NCBI RefSeq assembly: GCF_002979475.1
Contig: NZ_PCOY01000014.1
Coordinates: 26,969-90,968 of the forward strand
Reading direction: 5' to 3'
DNA length: 64,000 bases
Origin: Microbacterium sp. MYb62
GTDB lineage: Bacteria; Actinomycetota; Actinomycetes; Actinomycetales; Microbacteriaceae
The notes under the pieces are model-generated. The model made no database searches, was not told where the DNA came from, and saw only the letters and a list, made by a program, of their open reading frames with translations. Of the stretch, positions 9,583 to 18,189 are shown in pieces. How positions within the stretch are numbered: position 1 is the stretch's first letter; every line of letters starts with the position of its first letter. Both the position numbers and the translations under genes were made by a program.

Positions 9583-11592
9583 TCACGCGCGGCGGCGGAG
9601 ACCGATCAGCAGCAGCGTGCCGAGGGCGAGAAGCCCCGCACCACTCAGCGCCCAGAGTGGGGAGGCCTCAGCGCCCGTGCTGGCCAGCGACGTGCTGCCG
9701 CCCTTCTTCGGCTTCGTCGGCACATCCGGGGTCGGAGGGATCTCGGTGCTCGCGCACGACCGCGTCGCGTCATCGGCGCAGGGGTACTCGACCGTGGCCG
9801 GCGGGGTGCCCGGCGGCGGTGTCACGATGACACGGTTGGTGACGGTCCCCGCCGAGGCCGTCGCGTCGATGGTTGCGGTGATGTGCAGATCGACGCTGCT
9901 TCCCGCGGTGAGCGATGGGATGGTCCACGACACGACATCGTCGAGGCCGATTCCGCCGTTGTCCGCCGAGACGAACGTGACGCCATCGGGGAGAGCGTCG
10001 GTGACCGCGACGTTCGCGGCATCCGCGCCGCCGGTGTTCGCGACGCGGACCGTGTAGGTCAGGGTGTCGCCGATCGCCGCGGTGACACGATCGACCGTCT
10101 TCCCGAAGGTGATCGTCGGGGTCCCGGGGATCTCCGTGATCGCGCAGGAGCGGGTCGGGTCATCTTCGCAGGGGTGGTCGACCGCGGGCGGCGGGGTGCC
10201 GGGCGGAACCTCACCCGGGGGGTACTCGGTGCTCATCCGGTTGACGATGGTGTGGGGCTGCACGCCGGGATCGACCGTGACCTGGAACGTCATCGTGGCG
10301 GTCGCGCCGCGGGCGAGGGACGGGATCGTCCAGTCGATCGTCCCCGGTGCGGGGCCTGCGTAGGTTCCGGTGGGGACGCCGTCGAGGCGCGCGGTGCCGT
10401 CGACATAGGTCGCTCCAGCTCCCAGTGCGTCGTGCACGGGGACGTCGGTCAGATCCACGAGCCCCACGTTCTGCACGGTCAGGGTATAGGTGAGCACGCC
10501 GCCCGACATGGACTGGGCCTGGTCGACGACCTTGCCGAAGCGCAGCGCGGGCAGCGGTTGGATCGCACCGCACTGGGCAGCATCTCCGTTGCCGATCGGC
10601 CCGATGTTCGACACCAGGGTCGCGGCCAGCGGTTCGCCGCCGTCGACGGCGGCCGTGCGATTGATCGCGTACACGTCGCCGGTGCCTATCCGGACGGCGT
10701 AGATGTTGGCGTTGGCATCGGCGTACATGCCGATGTACTGCGCGACGGGCAGATTCGCGACCACGCCGTAGCCGGTCACCACGCCGGACCTGTTGATCGC
10801 GACCAGGTGACTGCCAGGAGCGTCGGTGACGCTCCAGAAGGAGTCGGTACCAGGGATGTAGGTGAAGTCGCTCTCGCCGACGTCCTGCTGCGGGTCGATC
10901 ATCGAGACGACGACACCGGTCGGTCGGGTGGTGGCGGTGCCGGGAGTGATGGCGATCTCGTACAGCGGACCCGTGTGCGTGCCGCCGTCGGAGGTGCGTG
11001 CCGCGACCCAGTAGTGGCCGTCTTCGTCGAAGTCGCCGATGGGGTAGCTCGGTGCGTTGAGGAACGGGAGCGAGCCGAGGTTGTTGTTCGCCGGTGTCGG
11101 TGCCACCACCCCGGGCCCGGACAGCTCGACCTGCTCGTAGGTGCCGTCGGCGGCGATCCGCCAGATCGTCCCGTTCGTAGCGGCCGGCGCGGGGCCGGCG
11201 CCCGGTCCACCCGTCTCCATGCGATAGGTGCCGTAGAGGTGACCGTCCTCGGGGTTGTAGCCGGCGGAGTTGAAGGCGTACCCGTTGGCGGTCGGCGTGT
11301 TCGGGCTCTGCGCGCCGGCTGCGAGATCGAGGGAGATGATGCCTCGATCCGCGGGAGCCTGCTCCTTCATGAGGAGGGCCCGGCCGTTGCAGGCCGAGCC
11401 GTCGGCGTTCAGGAAAGGCGCGCCCTCACTGGCGGATGCCGGTGCGGGGAACAGTACTGCGGCCACCGCGAGGAGCAGAGCGGCGGCTGTCGTGGCGGTG
11501 GCGCCTCGGGCGGAAGTGCGTCGGGCGGAGGTGCGTGAGCGGTTGTCTCGCGCTGACGAGATCCTCGTGGGTGGTGCGGCTTCTTGTGGCAT
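9583..11592 (-). CDS. Secreted LAxTG-anchored surface protein with DUF11 domains
   Basis: 669 residues. An Arg-rich start and a hydrophobic stretch ending PAPASASEG form a signal peptide of about 55 residues. Residues about 56-340 form a globular domain with NGRALLMK, GYNPEDGHLYGTYR and repeated DVYAIN/HLVAIN-like strands, resembling beta-propeller-like domains of surface proteins (DUF6923 type). Two DUF11-like domains follow, each closing in a P-C-E/A-D-D sequence with paired cysteines (DDPTRSCAITEIP; DDATRSCASTEIP). The C-terminus is LASTG, a hydrophobic helix and RRR, a class E sortase signal. It was probably acquired or kept together with the related protein at the left edge. No enzymatic motif was seen. 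Confidence 0.85.
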   Translation of the reverse strand: MPQEAAPPTRISSARDNRSRTSARRTSARGATATTAAALLLAVAAVLFPAPASASEGAPFLNADGSACNGRALLMKEQAPADRGIISLDLAAGAQSPNTPTANGYAFNSAGYNPEDGHLYGTYRMETGGPGAGPAPAATNGTIWRIAADGTYEQVELSGPGVVAPTPANNNLGSLPFLNAPSYPIGDFDEDGHYWVAARTSDGGTHTGPLYEIAITPGTATTRPTGVVVSMIDPQQDVGESDFTYIPGTDSFWSVTDAPGSHLVAINRSGVVTGYGVVANLPVAQYIGMYADANANIYAVRIGTGDVYAINRTAAVDGGEPLAATLVSNIGPIGNGDAAQCGAIQPLPALRFGKVVDQAQSMSGGVLTYTLTVQNVGLVDLTDVPVHDALGAGATYVDGTARLDGVPTGTYAGPAPGTIDWTIPSLARGATATMTFQVTVDPGVQPHTIVNRMSTEYPPGEVPPGTPPPAVDHPCEDDPTRSCAITEIPGTPTITFGKTVDRVTAAIGDTLTYTVRVANTGGADAANVAVTDALPDGVTFVSADNGGIGLDDVVSWTIPSLTAGSSVDLHITATIDATASAGTVTNRVIVTPPPGTPPATVEYPCADDATRSCASTEIPPTPDVPTKPKKGGSTSLASTGAEASPLWALSGAGLLALGTLLLIGLRRRA

Positions 11593-11830
11593 GCGGAGTC
11601 CCTTCGTCGGACGTGTCGGATCGGATGCGTGCGAACTTCGATGCGGCGGTACCGGAGACGAGGTTCGTATGGCAGAAGCTGCATGTCCTGACCATCGACT
11701 TCGTTCTTACGTGTAACACACTACTCATGTGGATGCGAATCCGGGCAAGTCGTGCAGATCCACGCGGGTGGTACCGTGTCGCCATGATCGTGAGCCTCGA
11801 CGGAGCGCCCGTCCCTCTCCGGTGGCTCCG

Positions 11831-12421
11831 ATGATGCTCACGGATGCGGTGGCGCGAGGTGTGGCGAGCGGCTCGGTGACACTCGCCTTCCGCCGCTGGA
11901 GCCGTGCGCGCGTCCGGCCGGGGGACCGTTTCCTCTCCTCGGCCGGCATCATCGAGATCGTCTCGATCGCCGAGACGGCGGCGGCGCGCATCACCGAAGA
12001 CGATGCGCGCGCGGCCGGTGTGCGGACGACGGCGTCCCTGCTGTCGACGTTCCGCGGACAGGCCACGGATCCCGTCTTCCGCATCGGACTCGCCTGGGTC
12101 GGCCCGGATCCCCGGATCGCGCTCGCCGAAGACGCCGAACTCGCCGATGCCGATCGTGAGGAGATCGATGCCCGCTTGGCCGGACTGGATCGCTCGAGCG
12201 CCGTAGGCGCGTGGACCCGCGGCGCGCTGGAATCGATACGCGATCACCCGGGCGTCCCCGCGGAAGCACTCCGCGGGGACCTGCCCAAAGACGTCTTCAA
12301 GCGCAGCATCCGAAAGCTGAAGGAGCTCGGACTCACCCGGAGCCTGACGATCGGCTACGAGCTGTCCCCGCGCGGACACGCGTATCTGCGCGGTCCGGGC
12401 GCTGCGGGCGATGCGGGCTGA
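11831..12421 (+). CDS. ASCH-domain protein with C-terminal winged-helix-like part (N-terminus probably frameshifted)
   Basis: The readable frame from ATG 11831 gives 196 residues. It has an ASCH-like start (SGSVTLAFRRWSRARVRPGDRF, IIEIVSI, ITEDDARAAG) and a C-terminal helical part with DVFKRSIRKLKELGLTRS and YELSPRG, which looks like a winged helix. ASCH domains bind RNA or nucleoside derivatives. ASCH proteins usually begin with a short strand such as VSLDGAPVPLRW. Exactly that is encoded from ATG 11784 in another frame, ending at a TGA that overlaps ATG 11831. Adding one G after 11825 joins them into 212 residues. It is either a frameshift or a coupled mini-ORF. Function is not known. Confidence 0.65.
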   Translation: MMLTDAVARGVASGSVTLAFRRWSRARVRPGDRFLSSAGIIEIVSIAETAAARITEDDARAAGVRTTASLLSTFRGQATDPVFRIGLAWVGPDPRIALAEDAELADADREEIDARLAGLDRSSAVGAWTRGALESIRDHPGVPAEALRGDLPKDVFKRSIRKLKELGLTRSLTIGYELSPRGHAYLRGPGAAGDAG

Positions 12422-12429
12422 GCCCGCGA

Positions 12430-12840
12430 TCAGTCGATCTGATTGACCCGGATGAGGTTCCCGGCCGGGTCGCGGAACGCGCAGTCGCGCACGCCGTAAT
12501 CCTGATCCGTGGGCTCCTGGACGATGTCCGCCCCTCCCGCCTCCATGCGCTCGAAAAGGGCGTCGAGGTCGTCGGACCCGAGGGTGACGCCGCCGTAGAC
12601 GCCCTTCGCGATCAAGGTGAGGATCGTCTCGCGCTCCTCGTCGGTGATGCCGGGGTCGACGGCGGGCGGCTGGAGCACGATCGAGGTGCCCGGCTGGCCG
12701 ACAGGACCGACCGTGATCCAGCGCATGTCCTCGTATCCGACATCCTTGCGGACCTCGAAGCCGAGCAGATCGCGGTAGAAGCCGAGGGCGGCCTCGGCGT
12801 CGGTGTGCGGAAGGAAGGCGTAGTGGATTGTGACGTTCAT
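12430..12840 (-). CDS. VOC/glyoxalase-superfamily protein
   Basis: A 136-residue single-domain VOC protein: VTIHYAFLPHTDAEAALGFYRDLLGFEV at the start (quoted here only to mark the fold: H and FYRDLLGF), a central TSIVLQPP strand, and DCAFRDPAGNLIRV at the C-terminus with the metal-site strand. Members include dioxygenases, glyoxalases and antibiotic-binding proteins. The exact activity cannot be read. The start MNVTIHY (12840) is preferred over an ATG 9 bases upstream. It is 10 bases downstream of an AraC-type regulator and is probably its co-transcribed target. Confidence 0.85.
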   Translation of the reverse strand: MNVTIHYAFLPHTDAEAALGFYRDLLGFEVRKDVGYEDMRWITVGPVGQPGTSIVLQPPAVDPGITDEERETILTLIAKGVYGGVTLGSDDLDALFERMEAGGADIVQEPTDQDYGVRDCAFRDPAGNLIRVNQID

Positions 12841-12850
12841 GCCGCCCACG

Positions 12851-13294
12851 CTAGACGGATCGGGCGACGCGTACTTCTTGATTCCTGACCGGTCTGGTCA
12901 CATGCTTCGCGAGGCACGGCGGGATGCCGTCGAGGGACCGCGAGGGGTCGTCGCGATATGTGCGGGGGGAGACGCCCACGAGCTCCGAGAACCGGGTGCT
13001 GAAGGTGCCGAGCGATGAGAACCCCACGGTGAAGCAGACGTCGGTGATCGAGAGATCGCCGCGACGCAGCAGGGTCATCGCCCGTTCGATGCGCCGGGTC
13101 ATCAGATACGAGTACGGCGATTCGCCGTAGATCCGGCGGAACTCCCGACTCAGATACCCGGGGGACAGGTGCACGGCCCTGGCCAGATCCTCCACGTTCA
13201 GCGGAGACGCGTACTCCCGATCCATCCGGTCGCGCACGCGGCGGATCACGACGATCGCGCGTCGATCGGTCGTCGCGGTACCGGGGGACTCCAT
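12851..13294 (-). CDS. AraC-family transcription regulator
   Basis: 147 residues, essentially just the AraC DNA-binding domain with two helix-turn-helix motifs: LARAVHLSPGYLSREFRRI and ITDVCFTVGFSSLGTFSTRF, followed by GVSPRTYRDD. It lacks a long sugar- or drug-binding domain, so it is a stand-alone DNA-binding regulator in the manner of SoxS/MarA. The ATG at 13294 was chosen; further upstream the frame is not protein-like. It heads a two-gene unit with the VOC gene and is divergent from the DUF1801/VOC pair starting at 13414, which it may also control. Confidence 0.88.
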   Translation of the reverse strand: MESPGTATTDRRAIVVIRRVRDRMDREYASPLNVEDLARAVHLSPGYLSREFRRIYGESPYSYLMTRRIERAMTLLRRGDLSITDVCFTVGFSSLGTFSTRFSELVGVSPRTYRDDPSRSLDGIPPCLAKHVTRPVRNQEVRVARSV

Positions 13295-13413
13295 GCGTCC
13301 ATCCTGACAGCCATCGCGCGGCGACGGCGGGAAGAGGTACGGAATCGAGAAGTCCTGAACCGTCTTCGCTCTTAGCCTGGGCAGCATCCCATTCAGATCA
13401 GGAGGTGGAACCG

Positions 13414-13878
13414 ATGTCGGAGAAAGACGTCAACACCGGATTCTCGGCCGAGGAGCGCGCCGCGATGAAGGACAGGGCGACCGAGCTCAAGGCGGAGGCG
13501 CGACGCGCGAAGGGCGCGGAGAAGGCGGCCGCAGAGGAAGCGGATGTGCAGGCGAAGATCGCTCAGATGCCCGACGGCGACCGTGAGATGGCGGAGCGTG
13601 TGCACGCGATCGTATCGACGGTGGCCCCCGACCTCGCCCCGAAGCTGTACTACTCGCAGCCCGGCTACGCGCGCGACGGCAAGGTGGTGTGCTTCTTCCG
13701 CAGCGGGCAGATGGACAAGGAGCGGTACTCGACCTTCGGGTTCAGCGTCCACGCCGATCTCGACACGGATGACGGGCTCTGGCCGACGGCCTACGCGCTG
13801 CAGGATCCCTCCGAGCAGGCGTGGGAGCGCCTCGGCGAAGTCGTGCGTCACGCGACGCGTGCCGCCGCGGGGGGCTGA
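13414..13878 (+). CDS. DUF1801/YdhG-like domain protein
   Basis: 154 residues. A charged Lys/Ala/Glu-rich helical N-terminus (residues 10-50) precedes a YdhG/DUF1801-like fold with AERVHAIVSTVAPDLAPKL, YSQPGYARDGKVVCFF and a C-terminal WERLGEVVRHA helix. These are small soluble proteins related to the frataxin/YjbR fold group. No enzymatic role is established. A perfect AGGAGGT ribosome site lies 7 bases before ATG 13414. It is followed 12 bases later by a VOC gene and probably forms a two-gene unit. Confidence 0.85.
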   Translation: MSEKDVNTGFSAEERAAMKDRATELKAEARRAKGAEKAAAEEADVQAKIAQMPDGDREMAERVHAIVSTVAPDLAPKLYYSQPGYARDGKVVCFFRSGQMDKERYSTFGFSVHADLDTDDGLWPTAYALQDPSEQAWERLGEVVRHATRAAAGG

Positions 13879-13890
13879 GGGGTGGCCGGC

Positions 13891-14619
13891 ATGAGTTCCG
13901 CACTCCACTCGATCACGATCGTCGGCGATCAGGTGCAGGAAGCCGCAGAATTCTATGGGCGAACCTTCTCGGCACCGACGGTGCAGGACGGGGCGTCGGT
14001 GGACGTGGACCTGCACGGGGTCGGTCGACTCCGGCTGGAACCCGGCGCCGGTGCGGCGGAGGGATTCCCCGGGTTCGTCGTCACCTACATCCTCGCCCAA
14101 CCGGGTGAGGTGCGCGCGGTCATGGAGGCCGCCGCGCGGCACGGGGCGGAGATCCTCAAGCCCGCCAAGAAGGCGCTGTTCGGTTCGTTCGCCGGCAGCT
14201 TCCGCAGCCCGGACGGTGTGATCTGGAAGCTCGCCTCGCAGTCGAACAAGGACACGACCGCGCCTTCGCCGTCGCCGAAGCCGCTGGAGACGACGGTCAT
14301 CCTCGGGGTCTCCGATCCGAAGAAGTCGGTGCCGTTCTACGTCGCCCTCGGGATGACGAAGGATCGCGACTACGGCAGCAAGTACATCGACTTCCTGCCG
14401 GAGGAGGGGTCCGTGCGCCTCTGCCTGATGCAGAGTCCCGTGCTCGCGAAGGATGTGGGCCATCGGGGGAGACGCGTCGACACTCCGCCGCTCACCCTCG
14501 TCCGGCGATCGACGGTGACCGACGGCGGCGCCGCGACCCCGGTCGACGGAGACGCCGAGACCGTGACCGACCCGGACGGCTTCCGATGGGCGGCGTCCGA
14601 CGAACAGCCTGCGCGCTGA
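13891..14619 (+). CDS. Two-domain VOC/glyoxalase-like protein
   Basis: 242 residues with two VOC-type modules. The first has LHSITIVGDQVQEAAEFYG and SFRSPDGVIWKL, the second TTVILGVSDPKKSVPFYVALG and VTDPDGFRWAA. A Ser/Pro/Lys linker near residue 125 joins them. The second module is short between LAKDVG and VTDPDG compared with typical copies, so its metal site may be incomplete. ATG 13891 is preferred because GAGGGG lies 8 bases upstream; a GTG at 13882 is the alternative. Gene pairs of DUF1801 and VOC proteins are frequent, but the reaction is unknown. Confidence 0.8.
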   Translation: MSSALHSITIVGDQVQEAAEFYGRTFSAPTVQDGASVDVDLHGVGRLRLEPGAGAAEGFPGFVVTYILAQPGEVRAVMEAAARHGAEILKPAKKALFGSFAGSFRSPDGVIWKLASQSNKDTTAPSPSPKPLETTVILGVSDPKKSVPFYVALGMTKDRDYGSKYIDFLPEEGSVRLCLMQSPVLAKDVGHRGRRVDTPPLTLVRRSTVTDGGAATPVDGDAETVTDPDGFRWAASDEQPAR

Positions 14620-14646
14620 CTCGATGTCGGTCGTTCTGACCGTGCG

Positions 14647-15972
14647 TCATCGATCGGCACCGCGGCGCCAGGGCGCCGTGAGCCGTGACCACAGCGTCGG
14701 TGCCGAGGAGGAGTCGTCGGCGGCAGGGAGCGCGACCGCGAACTGCACGATCTCCTCGGCGCCGTGGTGGGCGACGCGGTAGAGGGCGGTGCCGATGAGC
14801 ACGCCGAGAGCGATCGACATGACCGAGATCAGGGCGGCGGTGAAATCCGAGAGGCCTCCGTCGGTCGCGACGGCCTCGGTGAGGCCGACCAGTCCGGCGG
14901 CACCGGGGACCAGCAGCCAGAACGCCGGGAGGAAGGTGAGCTGCGAGGGGGCTCCGTGTCGGAGGGTCGCGATCCAGAGCACCACGGGGGTCATGGCGAC
15001 GGCGCCGACGAAGCCGCCCACCGTGGTGCCGACGAACTCCGTCCCCGCCCACTGGCCGGCGTAGGCCACGACGAGCGCGAGCAGCACCCACCCGAAGGTC
15101 GACGGCGGCGCGGAGAAGTGCAGGTAGTTGCCGAGTGCGAACACGAGGATCCCGATGAACGCCACCCACCACGGCAGCGGCGCACCCGCATCCAGGGGCT
15201 CGTACCGCGACGAGTCGACGCCGACGACGGTGCCGGCGGCGAGGATTCCGAATGCGAGCAGGGCCAACTGGACGAAGCCGTAGACCAAGCGAGAGGCCCC
15301 CGAGATCATCTGGCCCGCGGCGAGTTCGACGGTGGCACTCGTGAGCACACCCCCGGGCAGGAACGTGACCAGCGGCGCGATGAGCAACCGGATCGGATCG
15401 CCGATCTCGATCACCTCTGCCAGGAGGAAGACGGCGGTCGCGCACACGAAAGCTGCGGCCACCGGCATGATCAGCTGCAGCGTCGGCGAACGGACCAGCT
15501 TGAGCAGTCCGATCCCCGCGCCGAGCACGAAGGCGACGATGACGCCCTGCCAGGTCGGCGCCAGAAGCAGGGCGAGTCCGGTCGTCAGCACCGCGTGTCC
15601 CAGCGTCCGAGTGACCCAGCCGAGCCTCGGCCGCATCGCGCCGATCTCGTTCAGGCGTCGGATCCCGTCCAACGGCGGGATCGACCCGGTCTTCGCCTGC
15701 GCGATGAGTTCGTACAGCGCGGCGATCTGATCGAAGCGGAACGAGGCGTTGGTAGCCGAACGGATCGCGACGCGCGACTCCTCGGACTCTCCGCTCTCGA
15801 TGAGGATGATGGTCGGCAGCACGACGAAGTCCGCATCGTCGCCGCCGTACGCCGCCGCCACCTCGGTCATGATGTCGCGGATGCGATCGACCGACTCGGC
15901 TGAGGCGTTCATCCCCTGCGCCAGCCCCAGCAGGAACTGCCGGAGTGTCGCCCGATCGACGCTGTCCGTCAT
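14647..15972 (-). CDS. ThrE-like threonine/serine exporter family protein
   Basis: 441 residues. The N-terminal soluble part (RQFLLGLAQGMNASAESVDRI, then LPTIILI) is the ThrE/DUF1212 cytosolic domain. About ten membrane segments follow, including the conserved ITFLPGG-like stretch seen here as VTFLPGGVLTSATVELAAG and a DUF3815-like second half. ThrE of Corynebacterium glutamicum exports threonine and serine. The gene starts 20 bases after the Dcu-type transporter at 15993-17348 and on the same strand, so the operon couples peptide hydrolysis, dicarboxylate/aspartate transport and amino acid efflux. Which amino acid is exported is inferred, not shown. Confidence 0.85.
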   Translation of the reverse strand: MTDSVDRATLRQFLLGLAQGMNASAESVDRIRDIMTEVAAAYGGDDADFVVLPTIILIESGESEESRVAIRSATNASFRFDQIAALYELIAQAKTGSIPPLDGIRRLNEIGAMRPRLGWVTRTLGHAVLTTGLALLLAPTWQGVIVAFVLGAGIGLLKLVRSPTLQLIMPVAAAFVCATAVFLLAEVIEIGDPIRLLIAPLVTFLPGGVLTSATVELAAGQMISGASRLVYGFVQLALLAFGILAAGTVVGVDSSRYEPLDAGAPLPWWVAFIGILVFALGNYLHFSAPPSTFGWVLLALVVAYAGQWAGTEFVGTTVGGFVGAVAMTPVVLWIATLRHGAPSQLTFLPAFWLLVPGAAGLVGLTEAVATDGGLSDFTAALISVMSIALGVLIGTALYRVAHHGAEEIVQFAVALPAADDSSSAPTLWSRLTAPWRRGADR

Positions 15973-15992
15973 GTCGAGGACCGCCGGTCAGC

Positions 15993-17348
15993 TCAGGTGA
16001 ACAGGAACGAGAGCGGAACCCCGACGACGATCGCGACGCCGATGTAGATGAGGTTCGGCAGCTGGAACGAGTGGTCGAAGACGAACTTTCCCATCTTCGT
16101 CGTGCCCGTCTGGTCGAAGGCCACCGTCGCGACCTGGCTGCCGTTGGCCGGCAGCGTGTAGATGCCCATCGCCGCGGGCCACAGTCCGACCAGGAGCGAG
16201 GCGGGCAGTCCGATCGTGATGCCGATCGGGACGATCGCATTCGTCGCGCTCGACTGACTCGTGGTGAGCATCGCGACGGCGAACAGCGCCAGCGCGAAGA
16301 GCAGCGCGCCCAGGAACGCCGACGATCCGGAGACCACCGACCCCAGCCCGTCGACGATCAGCGTCTGGTTCGCGGCGACGAACGTGTTGGCGAGCCAGGC
16401 GATGCCGAAGAGCGCGATCGCACCGACGATTCCGGCGGGGAACGTGGGCTGCTTGGGGACGTCGGCGGCCTTGACCTTGCAGAACACGAAGATCAGGGCG
16501 GCGATGATGCCCATGACGACCTCGATGATGACCGTGACGCTGAGGCGCACCGGGTCTCCGGCGTCGTCGGTCCCGATGACCGGACGCAGCCCTTCGAAGA
16601 GGCCGAAGAGCACGATCACGCCGACACCGGCGAGGAACAGCGAGGCCGAGAGCACGGCGGTCGGAGACAGCTTCTTCTCGTGGGCGTCGGTCTCCGGCGG
16701 CTTGATCAGGTGCTCGGACAGACGGCGCTGGAACTCCGGGTCGTCTTCGAGGTCCTTGCCGTGTCGCATCATGACCAGGGCCGCGACGAAGAGTCCGATG
16801 ATGGATGCCGGCCACATGATGAGCAGCAGTCCGCCGAGGTCGACCCCCTGCGGCGCGAGCAGCACGACCATCGAGGCCGTCGCGGCGGACACGGGCGAGC
16901 AGAGGATGCCGACCTGCGAGGCGACGGCCGAGACCGAGAGCGCCCGCTCCGGACGGATCTTCTGCTGGTACGAGACGTCGTAGATGACGGGCAGCAGGGG
17001 ATAGAAGATGTTGCCCGTTCCGGCGCCGACCGTGAAGAGGAACGACATCGCCGGGGCGAGGAACACCACGGATCTCGGGCGTCGCCTGATCACCTTCGCG
17101 GCGACGGACACCATCCAGTCGATGCCGCCTGCCGCCTGCATGGTCGAGGCCGCGGTGATCACCGTGATCACGATGAAGACCGCGTCGACCGGGGCGTTGC
17201 CCGGCGCCTCGCCGAAGACGAAGATGAGCACGGCGACGCCGACCAGGCCCCAGACCCCGAGGCCGATCCCGCTCGTGCGGGTGCCCATGTAGATCGCGCC
17301 GATGACGATGATCAGCTGCGCGAGGAGGATCCACACGTTGTCGTTCAT
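15993..17348 (-). CDS. Second Dcu-family (DcuA/DcuB-like) transporter
   Basis: 451 residues, polytopic, clearly a paralogue of the protein at 7227-8708: AQLIIVIGAIYMGTRTSG, AAGGIDWMV, VGAGTGNIFYPLLPVIYD, SQVGILCSPVSAAT, TTSQSSATNAIVPI and LPANGSQVATV. It matches DcuA more closely at the N-terminus (QLIIV, IYMGTR). The ATG at 17348 overlaps the stop of an S51 peptidase gene by ATGA; a longer upstream reading of the same frame is antisense-like and not used. Known members carry aspartate and C4-dicarboxylates. Translational coupling with a dipeptidase-E relative makes aspartate or an aspartyl peptide the best guess. Confidence 0.87.
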   Translation of the reverse strand: MNDNVWILLAQLIIVIGAIYMGTRTSGIGLGVWGLVGVAVLIFVFGEAPGNAPVDAVFIVITVITAASTMQAAGGIDWMVSVAAKVIRRRPRSVVFLAPAMSFLFTVGAGTGNIFYPLLPVIYDVSYQQKIRPERALSVSAVASQVGILCSPVSAATASMVVLLAPQGVDLGGLLLIMWPASIIGLFVAALVMMRHGKDLEDDPEFQRRLSEHLIKPPETDAHEKKLSPTAVLSASLFLAGVGVIVLFGLFEGLRPVIGTDDAGDPVRLSVTVIIEVVMGIIAALIFVFCKVKAADVPKQPTFPAGIVGAIALFGIAWLANTFVAANQTLIVDGLGSVVSGSSAFLGALLFALALFAVAMLTTSQSSATNAIVPIGITIGLPASLLVGLWPAAMGIYTLPANGSQVATVAFDQTGTTKMGKFVFDHSFQLPNLIYIGVAIVVGVPLSFLFT

Positions 17349-18085
17349 GACGACGGTCCCTTCGTGATCGGTGCGGATCCCGTGAGGACCTTGGTCGGTA
17401 GTGCGGTCTCGACGATCTTCCCGTCGATGGCTTCGACCCGCAGAGCCAGGGCGTCTTCGACCGGGCTGATCGCGGTGACGAAATCGGAGTTCTCGAAATG
17501 CAGCGACTGCAGGTTGCCGACCGCGTATCCGGTCGAGAGCTCCCCGCTCAGAAGGGAGGCGTGGAAGAGCGGACGGCGCTGGTCCTCGGCGTCGTAGTGC
17601 GGGCAGAAGCTTCCGTGCAGGAAGCCGAGTCCCTCGGGCAGCACCTGGAGCGTCGGACCGTAGCTGTCGGTGGTGCCGCCCTCGAACCAGCAGATGCCGC
17701 CGGCGCTGCCCCCGGTGAACACGACGTTCGATGCGGGGTCCTCCCACATCTCGCGCATGATCTCGTCGAGGCCCTGCCGCTTCCAGACATCCAGCATGTT
17801 CGCGGTGTTGCCGCCTCCGACGTGGATCACGTCGAACCCCTTCACGAAGCCGGCGAGGTCGTCGACCGCACGATGGAACAGCGGGAGATGGTGCGGCGCG
17901 CAGCGGTCGGAGTCATAGGTGGAGTAGAAGCTCAGGATGTAGGCGGCATCGTCGCCGGTGGCCGTGCCGACGAAGAGGACCCGCGGCCGCTCCCTGCCGG
18001 TGAGCTCGAGGATGTAGTCGTGCGTCGGATCGTTCCGACGTTCCATCATGGCCTTCCCGGCCCCGGTTGCGACGACGTGCGACAT
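17345..18085 (-). CDS. S51-family peptidase (dipeptidase E/cyanophycinase-like)
   Basis: 246 residues with the S51 layout: RPRVLFVGTATGDDAAYI at the start, DVIHVGGGNTANML, and the nucleophile elbow FTGGSAGGICWF containing the catalytic serine. Peptidase E cuts Asp-X dipeptides and cyanophycinases release beta-Asp-Arg; both produce aspartate or aspartyl dipeptides. It heads an operon with a Dcu-type transporter, whose family carries aspartate, and a ThrE-like exporter. It has no signal peptide, so hydrolysis is cytosolic. Which of the S51 activities applies cannot be decided by eye. Confidence 0.85.
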   Translation of the reverse strand: MSHVVATGAGKAMMERRNDPTHDYILELTGRERPRVLFVGTATGDDAAYILSFYSTYDSDRCAPHHLPLFHRAVDDLAGFVKGFDVIHVGGGNTANMLDVWKRQGLDEIMREMWEDPASNVVFTGGSAGGICWFEGGTTDSYGPTLQVLPEGLGFLHGSFCPHYDAEDQRRPLFHASLLSGELSTGYAVGNLQSLHFENSDFVTAISPVEDALALRVEAIDGKIVETALPTKVLTGSAPITKGPSS

Positions 18086-18189
18086 GCCCCCACCTCTCGA
18101 CGACTGCGAATGCGCTCAACCTACTGGTGCGTCGAGCCCACCGTCCAGGGGATCTTCGTCCTGAAAGGGTGAGGGGTGATCCGCCGCTG

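Noticed and set aside
9370..11538. 722-codon plus-strand open frame opposite the surface-protein gene
   Set aside because: Arg/Gly/Asp-rich repetitive translation without a fold. The minus strand holds a signal peptide, DUF11 domains and a sorting signal.
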